Below are positions 1-10,246 of a stretch of 64,000 nucleotides of DNA, in pieces. The stretch lies in contig NW_024468909.1 of assembly GCF_011745365.1 (NCBI RefSeq), forward strand, positions 3,410,001 to 3,474,000. Reading direction: 5' to 3'. Source of the stretch: Cryphonectria parasitica EP155 (lineage: Eukaryota > Ascomycota > Sordariomycetes > Diaporthales > Cryphonectriaceae). The notes beneath the pieces are model-generated. The model had not been told where the DNA came from. It was given only the letters and a program-made list of their open reading frames with translations, and ran no database searches. The translations under genes and the position numbers were made by a program. How positions within the stretch are numbered: position 1 is the first letter of the stretch; every line of letters starts with the position of its first letter.

Positions 1-160
1 CCCTAACCCGAAGGGCCTCTCTATACCTAAACGCGCGATCACATGTGTCCCGTCCAGCTACGTCAGTGGTCCAAGCAGCGCGTCGGGACTTGGTCGACAT
101 CCAAGTTCTCACTGGATTTTGAGGAAATCCTCATCACACAACGAGCACACACCACTGGCA

Positions 161-770
161 ATGGCAACAATAGCACTATGCCGCGGTGCGCTCCGGCGCC
201 TTGCCGTTCCGCTTACTCTGGGGATGTCCACAAGTCTGTTCCTCGCCAGTCGCCAGCGGCCGATGCGTCTTGATGCGGTGCCCGCCGCATCCAGGTCTCC
301 TCCTCCAGCCGTGGAGCGGGTGGTGGCTGAGTCTGAGGGCTGGCTAAACCCTGAGGTCATCAAACAGCTATCCGGGGGGAGTCTCGTAGGTGAGGGACTC
401 CATCTGTGCGAGATCGTGTGGGAGTGAGACTGGCTGACGGGCAGTGGCTTGGTGCTAGGCTTCCTGGCTGGTGTGCTGGTCAGTGTTTTCTCCAAAACAT
501 TGGTCCTGCTGACGGGCATAGCAATCGTCGCTATTCAGGTAAGTCGCCGCTGTTGGCCTTCTCACAGAGAGGGGGAGGGTGGACGCGGGTAACTGATCGG
601 TGACATCATATACACAGCTGGCTTCTCGCAACGGCATCGACCTCTTGGGGATGCTCAGGTTGAGACAGAGGGTAAAGTCTTCGAAGGTGCTGTCGGCTCT
701 GGAAAGGAACCCGACTTTCAAATTGGCCTTTGGAACGACGTTTGCGCTGGCGGCCTTCATGCAATTCTAG
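161..770 (+). CDS. FUN14 family mitochondrial outer-membrane protein
   Basis: Small membrane protein of the FUN14/FUNDC family, whose members sit in the mitochondrial outer membrane. In animals they act in mitophagy; the role in moulds is poorly known. Three exons (161-389, 459-538, 618-770) join in frame to 153 residues. The start is the ATG followed by a basic, Arg-rich segment (ALCRGALRRLAVPLTLG), as in fungal homologues. The core is LNPEVIKQLSGGSLVG, then two hydrophobic spans (GFLAGVLVSVFSK and VLLTGIAIVAIQ), an amphipathic LRLRQRVKSSKVLSALERN linker and a last hydrophobic span ending in FMQF. Each join restores a conserved stretch. The frame is cut by stops if the introns are read through. 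It converges on aminopeptidase P with a 124-bp gap. Family call is firm from motif order; localisation is inferred from the family. Confidence 0.85.
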
Positions 771-894
771 ACGGAAATATCCTATACCATAAAATTCGGA
801 CCATCCACGCTTCTAAATATTTCAATCCAAAACGGTGTTCCCATTTGTCGTCCATCATGCCGATGGCCTTGTGACTCGTGTGGTCTGGGCTCGT

Positions 895-3112
895 TCACAT
901 GGGTGCGGTCTCCCTCTTCAGCCACGCCAACGTGAACTCGTCATCCTTGAAAAAGTCCTTCGTCTTTGCATATATTTCCATGTGGTAGTCATTCAGCCAG
1001 TCTTTCTCGCTCTGGGTCAGGAGATTGGTGTCGATCAACTTCCTGCAGTAGGGCGTCATCGTGACGTGCTCGAAACCGAGGAAAGGCCTGTCGCCAAGCT
1101 GGAAGGCGGTCTCGACCTCCTTCACGATCGCGATGTTCTCGATACGGATGCCAAATTCTCCGTCCTCGTAGTATCCTGGCTCGATCGATAAGACGTTTCC
1201 CGCTGATATGTACACGTCGGCATAGATCTTTCTCGTCCCAATGCCAATAGGGCCCTCGTGCACGTTCAGGTATGACCCGACACCGTGGCCTGTGCCGTGA
1301 CGGTAGTCTAGGCCCTCATTCTGCACAAGACTTGTTAGCTTCACATCTATACATATATCCGGGTCATAGAAAGCAGGACGCACCCAGAGGAACTGGCGAG
1401 CTAAGCAGTCTATCGCAAAGCCAGTAGTACCCTTGGGAAAGACAGCACGATCCAGGGCTATGTTGCCCTTGAGCACCAGAGTGTTCGTTAGTATCTCTTT
1501 CTCTGTAGGCGTTCCGAAATGCAGAGTCCGCGTGGTGTCTGTCGTGCCATCAAGAAACTGTGCCCCTGAGTCGCAAAGGTAGATCTTATTCGGGTCGATG
1601 ATGGAACAGCTCCCTTTCTCCGGGATGTAGTGAATGACAGCAGCACTGTATAATATGTCAGCTTGGGGACTATGTTCAATGACCACCACGTGTTGACTTA
1701 CTTGGCACCTGTAGATGATATCGTCGGGAACGAAAGGCCAACAAAATTCTCGTGCTTCGATCGCAGCTCCTCAAGTTTATCAGCCGCGGTCACCTCGTCG
1801 ACGACGGCCTTCTTATTGACCAGCTGGTCCTCCAGCCAGGCGAAGTAAGCTGTCAATGCGGCGCCGTCTCTAATATGGCACTGACGCATGCCCTCTAACT
1901 CGGTCTCATTCTTCTGTGCCTTGAAATCACCAACTGGCGATCGAATTTCCTCAACGGATTCATCGCCTAGCGCTAGTTTAAGTGCCCACGACCCCTTGGT
2001 AGAGATCCCATATCGCTTCGCTGGCTTTGTTCCATTCGTCGCGTCATCGCCTACCGCCAGGGTCTCGCTGAGGGCCTTGGCGTCATCGAAGAGGCTGCTG
2101 TAGGGCTTCACCGTGACGCCGCTCTCGGCCAGATAACTGTCGCACCCCTCGGCAAGTTTCGTTGAGTCGACATAGAGAGTCGCATCCTCGGCAGTAATGA
2201 CGGCATAGGAGAAGAAGACAGGGTTGTACGGTATATCATTTCCGCGTAGGTTGAAAAGCCAGGCGATCTCATCGAGCATTGAGACAACGAAACAAGCAAG
2301 ATTCTTCTTGGCCAGCTCCTTCCGCAAGCCCACAAGCTTCTCCTTGGTGTCCTTACCAGCGTACTTTTGAGGAAGTAGCTTGACTGGCTCGTTTGGGCGG
2401 CTTGGTTTGGCCTGTCCCCAGACAATATCTACCAGATTTTCGTTGACGGCGACGAGGTCCGAGCCCCCCTTCGTTTCGATGTCTGCGATGAACTTCTCGG
2501 CAGTCTGGCTTGTGATCAGGGTTGGGTCCACGCCGACAGTCTTGCCGCCCGCAGACTCATCTGCGGCCCATTCCTGCCAGGTGGGTACGCCTTGTAGGCC
2601 CTGCTTGAGGAGAGTCCAGTTGTTGTCCAGCTGCTTGGACGCCTGGTTGAAGTATCTGCCATCCGTCGCCAGGGCCGCCTTCTCCTGGGTGATGACTGCG
2701 CAGCCTGCTGAGCCGTTGAAGCCACAGATGAATTCTCTCCTAGCGTCGCATGGCGCGATGTACTCAGAGGAGTGACTGTCTTCTGACGGCACGACTGAAA
2801 ACAAGACATCTACTGTCAGCACGTGGATGGTAAGTGAAGTGGCTTGTGGTGAGACTGCTGACCATATATGTCGATGTTGCGCTCTCTCATGAGCTTGCGC
2901 AGCTCAGCGAGCTGGCTGCTGGTCTCCACTGTCTCCATCTCGGCTGCAGCGCTGCTATACGCGGCGGTCCAAGACCAAGAAATTGTCCCGGAGACAAAGG
3001 CAGGAGGCCTGCTCTTGCCTCGAAGTCTATGCGTGATTTGAGGGAAGCTAGAACTGAATGACGGACCCTTACGCGTAGCAGTGAAGAAGGGCCTAGAAAG
3101 GATGAGCAACAT
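895..3112 (-). CDS. ampp: Xaa-Pro aminopeptidase P (AMPP), dinuclear Mn2+ M24 peptidase
   Basis: Cleaves the N-terminal residue from peptides with proline second. Exons on the minus strand are 2863-2938 (or 2863-3112), 1702-2794, 1384-1645 and 895-1320, giving 618 residues from the ATG at 2938, the usual family length. Evidence: [20 protein letters not shown] near the N-terminus, then the pita-bread fold with metal-ligand motifs [31 protein letters not shown] and [16 protein letters not shown]. Joins restore DIYVVPSEDS and STGANAAVIHY. The frame stays open upstream to an ATG at 3112. That adds 58 residues rich in Arg, Ser and Phe with no acidic residue until position 58, which looks like a mitochondrial presequence, so two isoforms are possible. 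The last intron (1321-1383, 63 nt) has no stop and is in frame; retaining it would insert 21 residues before the GTGHGVG motif. The family call is near certain; the start is not. Confidence 0.93.
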
Positions 3113-4414
3113 GAATGTGACGCCTGCAGAGATGAGGGTAGCAAATATGAGAGGAGTATCTGGCAGATCTTATAAGTTGATGAGAGAGCCATGAGAGGCC
3201 GGGGGGGGGGGTGGGCAAAGATACCATCCTGAAGCATCCAAGCGGAAGCGCTGCTCAGCACCCCACCTTCAGAGTCTCCAATCTAGCAAGCCCCACTATC
3301 ACCACTGTCCCTTGTGTCCTACCTAATTAGGGTGACCCCCAAGACGATCCCCGTACATGGCACAGGCGGCTCGTTTTGCTTCGGTTTAAGACTCAAGCCA
3401 GTCTCATTCAGGGAAACTATCAGGTATGACTGTTGCATACATTCTAGGATGCTGTGGATGTATGTCTTTCTGCCCCAGAACAAATCGAGTTTTGTTATAA
3501 CAAGTACGTATCCGCTGTCCAGTACACGACCTTCAACATAGAATGAAGCAAGACAAGAATATTGTTGGTATGTCCCGTGAGCCTGCCTGGGTAATGCTGT
3601 AGTGGTTGGTAGTATTGCTGCTTAGAAACTTTGGTGTGCCTAGACGAATTCACACAAATTCAACCCACCCACCCACGTTTCTGCCTTGGGGTTTGTCCAA
3701 AAGTAACGTCAAAATGCCTCATAATGACACCTCTAGAGAAAAGAAAAATCCACTTATGAGACTATCGGCCATCTGGAAGGTCATCATTGTGTTACTCTCC
3801 TGGGATGCGAAGACGAAAGCGAAGAGGAAGGCAATTCATGCCCCCCCTCAACGACCCTCCATAGACGTGCCTGCTCAGCTACGAAGTTACTTACCGTGGC
3901 TAGCAGGCATGTGGCAAGTCTAAGACCTGGGGGAGTTGGGCTTTGAAGGTGCTAGCGGCTGATGGGCCCTCACACCCTGTCTGCCTGTCAGGCGCCCTTG
4001 CGCCAACGGGTCACGGCAGCAATGGGTGCAGTACTGTGTACTGTGCATCTTATCGATAAAGCTGACATTTTTACCCCACTACCAGACATCTCCTTCCACA
4101 CCCCAGCACCGTCACACTGGTACCACACAGCCAGTAACCCTGAGAATACAAACAAAAGGTTGACTTGCTCTTTTTCTCCTGCTGAACCCCCTCCCCCCCC
4201 ACTACACCCCTCCTTCGCAGAATAATGCCATGTAAAAAGCGCAATGCAGACACAGTCTCAACTCTCTATCCCACTTTCGACATCCGCCAACCTTAGAAGC
4301 GTCCCACACTGTGGTTTAGTGCCACCCTCGTCTTCAGCCTGTGCGACCGCTTCAACGCAGAGCACGACTTCCGCCAAGGCTTGCTAGCCGTCGCTATGTT
4401 TGGTGCAAGACAAG
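3113..4414. other. Intergenic, divergent promoter region AMPP / importin
   Basis: About 1.3 kb between two divergently transcribed genes. It holds a G11 run at 3201-3211 and a C8 run at 4193-4200. Open frames here (for example 3606-3923) show no recognisable motif and no splice-consistent extension. I see no RNA gene. Confidence 0.5.
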
Positions 4415-7400
4415 ATGGAGCCTTTACCATTACCATCAACTCTAGATGAGGCCGAGTCGGTAAGCCCCCCCCCCCCCTCCTTCAAGTATCCTCTGTCAGT
4501 CTGTGTGGTCGCTGATTATGGAACAGCTGATCTTGGCTCTGTATCAACCGGCTCCCCCCGAGGTCATAGCGAGAACTCAGGATGCTCTTCAGCGTCTTCA
4601 ACGCTCCCCTGCAGGATGGCAGTTTGCTCATGGCATGTTGGAGAGACCAGATGATCAGGTCAAATTCTTTGGGGCCTTGACCATTATCATCAAGCTCAAT
4701 ACAGAGAGGTAGGAGTGGCTACTCCTTGTGTATCCCGCCCCTCCTATGTCAGGATACTGAAATTGGGCAGCTCGAATCTGGCGGGTGATGATGCTAGACA
4801 GCTTCTGCAGAGCCTGCTTGGCTGGTTTAGTCGATCCCTGACGGACGGAAGCGCCGCACTTGTAATTCGAAAGCTGGCATCTGCTCTGGTCACCTTCTTC
4901 ATCCACTTCTCTCACCTCTGGCCTGACTGTGTGCGACATTTGCTGTACTGTCTCGATCTTGGTCGCGTTGTGACGAGGGACGAATCTAAGAATGTGCCTA
5001 CCTCCGATCTCACCTCGAGCCTTTCCGAGACCAGCTTCTTAGCAGCTATCTGGTTCGTCACGGTGCTCGTGGAGGAAGTCGCGAGAACGGAGATGAAATC
5101 ACAAAAGAGGTAAGGCCTGTGTTCTGGACCACGTTGGATCAACCATTGACCTGGAATAGCTCGGGAGTACATGACTATCTCATCCGAAACGGGGAGGACG
5201 TAGCGGTCCTCCTCGCCCAGGGATTCTCGATCACGTCTCCTTCAGGCTTGAAAATCCGCGAAGAAACTATCAAGTGCTTGCAGGTGAGTCTATTGAGCTG
5301 CTCTCTAATCGATCGCTCACCCATAATTTCGCCCTGACCTGTAATGCGGAATGGCTGACACTGCTACAGTCTTGGGTAATGTATGAGCAGAGGCTGCCAC
5401 CCAGTGAGGATGCGCTGAAGACGCCCCTGCGAAATCTCATACTTCCTGCCCTGCAATGCATACAAGTTGAGGAGTTGTCATTGCCGACGATGGAGTTATT
5501 CATCGATATCCTGCAAAACTATTCCGGTTTTCTGAGGGATGAGCATTACGAGGCTTTGTTCGCCTTTTTCGAAAGTGACTGGTCCAGAGATCATTACATG
5601 CAACTGGTTGCAGGTGATTTCGACTTTGCGCTGACCCAGTATGGCGTAATGCTGATCTGTGCTGGCGATGCAAAAATCATGACTCTCATGGAAGATATGG
5701 GAGACGCGTCACAAAGAATGCTGCAGAGGCTATGCGGCCTTCTCAACTGCAACGGCGTCCTGGTCGGAGAGGACAGGATCTTTGTACCTGCTCTGGAATT
5801 CTGGGCAACATTCGTCGAGACGCTGACTGACACCGTCTTTATGGAAGAGGCTGCAACATACAGCTGGCTGCCCTTCGCGATGAGCCAGGTCATGGATGCA
5901 GTTTCGCATTGCTATCGCAAGATCCAACTCATCGAGGCCACCTCGTGGAGCGAGATGGACTCCAATGACAGGACCGGGTGGATAGAGGCAAGGAAAGACG
6001 TTGCAGACTTCCTGCAAGCTGTCTATGCCCTGGAGGGTAGATCTCTAGTGAGCAATTTCGTCGGATTGCTACTTCACTCTCTTTCAGCCCGAGACTGGGC
6101 ACAAATTGAGGCTGCCCTCTTTTGCCTGGGGGCATTGAGCGACTGTGTCGGGGACAGCGGCAATTGCGATGAAGAATTGCACAAAGTCTTTTCCTCTGAG
6201 CTCTTTCAGCTCGTCAGTCCTGGTCCGGCGCGGTCTGAAATACCGCCTCGACTGTTGCAGACAAGCTTGTCTACCATCGAACGATATTCAGACTTCTTCG
6301 AGCGCCACCAACAATACTTGGCCGCGGCGCTCGAGCTTCTCTTTAGTGTTGTCGGCGAGGACGGGCTCCTTGGTGGCTCTTCTTCCAAGTCCATTATGAC
6401 ACTATGCTCTTCGTGCCGATCCCTGCTCAAGGATCATGTCGAGGCCTTCCTTCAGCATTTCCATCGGATACATGGCTTAGGCATTGACTCGGTGTCTGAA
6501 GAGAGGATCATGACGGGCATCGCCTCCATCATTCAGGCCATCCCGCAGGAGGACCGCAAGCTCGAGTACCTCGAGCAGCTTATTTCATTGCTCAACGCTG
6601 ATGCACAAAAATGCCTTCGGCTGAAGAACCAGCCAGAGAGTGCAGATGAGCCGGACATGAAACCTTGGCTGGAAACCAGGCTGCGTATGGATCTAGCAGC
6701 GCAAAAGAATGCGCCAGCATCTGCTGATGAAGCCTCTTTACTGATCACAGAAAGAGTACTCAGGCTGATGGCAAGCATGGCCAGGGGGGTGCAGAGCTTG
6801 TCCGAAGGGCCTATCGATCTGGACAAGCCGGAGACCATCTCACTGGAACCCAGAAATGAGCGCCTTGTGATCATCCAGAATCACACCATGGCAGTCATTA
6901 CAGGGCTATACCAAGCCTTTGGGCAGAGCGGAGAAGTGACTGAGACCGTATGCAACATCTTTAGAGCAGGATTCTCCGAGACTGAAGATGGGCCCTTTGT
7001 CTTTTCTCCAGACAGTGTTGTCGATTTCTTCACTCGCAGTACTGCAGCTACCAACCCCAGAATAGGTATCATGATCAGCACAGCATGCTCGTTCGTGAGC
7101 TCCCTGGGCAGCCGCTCCAAGGCTCAGATCCTGAGCTGCCTTTCATCTCTACTTCCATGGGTGTTGGGGCTCCTGAGAGAACTTTCTGGTGGGGGCAAAA
7201 CCACGAAGCATTTGCGTTGATTACATGGCTAACCTGGCAATAGATCCGGATAGCGACCCCGATCTCGCACAAAATGGCATTGAATTTGTCCACCACGTCA
7301 TGCTACGATACCCGGAAGCGCTTTTGCAAGTCCAGCCAAGTACAGATCTAGAGTTCTTCTTCATGTTTGCCTTAACAGTGCTTGATGGCAAAGAACTGCT

Positions 7401-7939
7401 TCTCAAGGGAAGTGCCTGCGACTTTTGGGTACGTAAATGTATTCCGATGCTCGAGCCTCACGTTGTACCGCTTACTAACGAAGAAACGAATTAACAGTCA
7501 GGCTTTGTGACAATCAAAGTCGATGATCCAGCCATACAGGCCGGTTTTGAAAACGCGATCGAACACCTCGGGCCTCTACTGGCCCGCTCACTTGTCCAAA
7601 ACATTGGTGGCAACGCATCCCGTAGCGAGCTGGATAAACTGAGTGACCCTCTTAAGAAGCTTGTTTTCCAGCATCCGCGGGCGAAGGGGTGGCTGGAGGC
7701 TACCCTGTTCGATCCAGCATTCCCCAGCACTCAAGTGACGGACGCGGACAAGTCCATGTTTCTGAAGAAGATCATCAAGTAAGGACAAGTTCCGCCCTCT
7801 CCCCCTTCTATGTGTTTTGCCTTGAGCATGTGGCGCTAATCTTTCACCCGTAAGTCTTCGAGGATCACGTCAAACAAATACAGTGGTGAGAGAGTTCTGG
7901 TTGGCGTGCAGGGGCTCTAGCTTTGCGTACGCATCGTGA
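4415..7939 (+). CDS. Importin-13 / Kap122 (Pdr6)-like karyopherin beta
   Basis: Nuclear transport receptor of the importin-beta superfamily, built of HEAT repeats, cycling through nuclear pores with Ran. Exons 4415-4459, 4527-4708, 4753-5109, 5160-5283, 5370-7188, 7244-7428, 7498-7778 and 7855-7939 sum to 1026 codons (1025 residues), the expected size. The N-terminus (LILALYQPAPPEVIARTQ..LQRLQRSPAGWQFAHGML..KFFGALTIIIKLN) is the importin-beta N-terminal helix pair. The apparent stop TAA at 7780 lies inside a consensus donor (AA|GTAAGG). Splicing to 7855 adds LRGSRQTNTVVREFWLACRG and a short tail, a C-terminus I recognise from fungal importin-13-like proteins. Intron 2 (4709-4752) is only 44 nt and is the least certain join. 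Intron 1 starts with a C13 tract. The subfamily (Kap122 rather than Mtr10) is inferred from the ends of the protein. Confidence 0.82.
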
Positions 7940-8259
7940 TGGCGCATAGAAGAGCATCGACGGCGTCGTGTGTTGGGTTTTTTGTTGGGCGTTAGGATAG
8001 ATAACAGAACTTGGATGCAAATCGATATCGGATTCTTAAACTTTCTTGATTGAAGCTACGAGCAGGATCAGTGCCAATCACAATAGTAGACCCTACATAT
8101 ATGTGTATTGATTTTGGCTGACGATTGGAGCCGACAGGGCTCCTATGCCTTTGGTGAGGTGTGGTGTGTCTTGTTGCTGACGGCTACCTGTGCAGAGCAA
8201 AACCAGGTAGGCTTCAGCTCTCTCTCATGAATCACTTGGACTCACAGGTACAAAGGCTT
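7940..8259. other. Convergent 3' intergenic region
   Basis: 320 bp between the ends of the karyopherin and the mitochondrial TrpRS. It presumably holds both 3' UTRs. No clear element is seen. Confidence 0.5.
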
Positions 8260-9855
8260 CTAGAACCCAACAGCCTCCTTCACAAGCCGCATTGTGACAT
8301 CGGCGTTCGCCCTTGCCTTCTCTGCACCCACGGCCTCAATCTCGTCCAACCAAGCACCGTCCCTCTTGCCCAGCAGTTCCCGATATCTTTCCCTTACATC
8401 GCCCATCTCCCGCACCACGGCATCTACGGTCCGCTGCTTCAGCGATTTGAGCGGATGCTGCACGCCGTCAAAGTCCTGCGCCATCTGGGCGGGCGTCCTG
8501 GTTTCGTTGCCCTCGAGAATGGTCAGGATCTCGAGCAGATTGGACACGCCAGGCCTCTGCTCGGGGTCGTGGGCGATGTGATCAGTGAGTGAGTCGGTCA
8601 GGGCGCGCATGATCTTGTTCTTGATCTGCTCGGGCGTGTCTGTGAGGAGAACCCGTGACGACGGGTTGGTGTCTGATTTGGACATTTTGGATGTGGGCTG
8701 GGTGAGGGACATGACGCGGCGGGCGGGGGCTATGTGAGAGGATTAGTTCGAGAGAGCATTTGGCACAGGGCCCGGGGGGGCGGGGGAGGGGGCCATACAC
8801 AGAATCGTCTCAGGAGGGACGAGAACCGCACTTCCGTAGGTTGCATTAAAGTTGGTGGCGCACTCGCGCGCAAACTCGATGTGTTGTTTCTGGTCTTCAC
8901 CGACAGGGACGTGAGTAGCCCTTGGGAAGGTGGAAATGTCAGCGAAAACAGACAAAAACACACACCCTCAAGCCAGGCCGGGAGATTCAGCAGTACATAT
9001 CCCACCAAAGGAGTGAGGAACCACAGTACGTACCGATGCACCATGATATCCGCCGCCTGTAGAACGGGATATGAAAAAAGACCCAGCTTCAGCGCCGCCT
9101 TGGCCTTCTCATCCAGTGCGCTGGCGTCTTCGGATAGGGAAAGCTTGCTCTGCAGGACCCAGTCCTTCATCAGCCGCTCGCCTGCTCGAGGTTTGCTGCT
9201 CTACCTCTCTCTGTCATGACAAGTAGATGACATACCTTCCATTGCGTCATCCTCGACAAGTAACCCATTGAGGCCGTACAGCTCAAGATCCACATAAGCT
9301 CTGTATGTGCCGGTACCTAATCACGCCACCAAACCTCTCTCCCTCATCAGCCCAAATGCACACACACAACACGCACCCACCCGGCCCGTTGAGTCCTCAT
9401 TAAGCTTCCAAGACAAGAAAACAAAAACTGACCGAGCTCTGATAGAAGATTGCGCTCCTCTCAGGATCCAGCCCCACAGCCACCAGCGCGGCAAGCATCT
9501 CCCTCCTCTGCCGCCTCAGCTCCGCGGCGCGCTGCGGTACGGTGATGGCGTGCAGGTCGACGACCGAGTACAGCAGCGTTGTGTCGGGCCCCGCGCCGTC
9601 CTGCAGCCTGACCCATTCCCTAAGAGCGCCGAGATAGTTGCCCAGGTGTGGGACGCCGGTGGGCTGGATGCCTGAGAAGACAACCTGCTTGCTGGTGTTG
9701 TTCCTGGTGTTGCTGGTCGAGGCATGGCGGCGGCCTTTTGGTTGTTGTCGTTGTTGTTGTTGTGAGACCGCGGTTGGACCGCAGGATGGGCAGACCCAGT
9801 ACGGTAAGGGGTTGGCCTTGATGACCTGAGGTCTCGATTTTAATCTGCACAGCAT
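8260..9855 (-). CDS. MSW1: Mitochondrial tryptophanyl-tRNA synthetase
   Basis: Class I synthetase charging mitochondrial tRNA-Trp. Minus-strand exons 9433-9855, 9236-9316, 9034-9149, 8799-8920 and 8260-8729 give 403 residues. Evidence: a Gln- and Arg-rich presequence, then [19 protein letters not shown] carrying the HIGH-type signature, [58 protein letters not shown], and the KMSKS loop in the last exon. Joins restore [21 protein letters not shown] and [15 protein letters not shown]. For the fourth intron, donor GTATGG at 8798 was chosen over the nearer GTGTAT because only it keeps frame. That intron is C-rich on the sense strand (G7, G5, G5 runs on the + strand at 8774-8792). It is tandem with uS10m, also a mitochondrial translation gene. 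Confidence 0.93.
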
Positions 9856-10246
9856 TTATGAGATGGCTTGGCTATTCTGTACTGTAAAGGGAAAAATTGT
9901 TGTTGTGCTGGTGGCGGAGAGAAATTATTGGATGTGGTTGCTGAGCCGGGCCCTGTTTGGAAAGTGCAAAGACCGGGGATGTTCAGGGATGTTGAATTTT
10001 GATCTGCTTTGGTTTGCCGCAACAGCACGAAACCCACCGCGGTCGTATGAGGTTGTTATTGAGAACTTTGTTGCTACATTACCTTTTTTTTATGGGACAT
10101 TTTGTATTTCATGAACATTTGGTGCAGATACTGATGTGGTCTTTATGAAGCTCTGTTCCTACACTGGGCTATATCTGGGCAAATTTACAAGGTCGAGGAG
10201 GACGAAGATGATATCGACAATCAGACAGACCAGTCTCCGTCTCAAT
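9856..10246. other. Short tandem intergenic region
   Basis: 391 bp between the start of TrpRS and the end of uS10m. It must serve as TrpRS promoter and uS10m 3' UTR. No distinct element recognised. Confidence 0.4.

Noticed and set aside
1..10. CCCTAACCC at the very left edge, like a telomere unit
   Set aside because: Only one unit is present and the next bases are not repeats; housekeeping genes begin within 200 bp.
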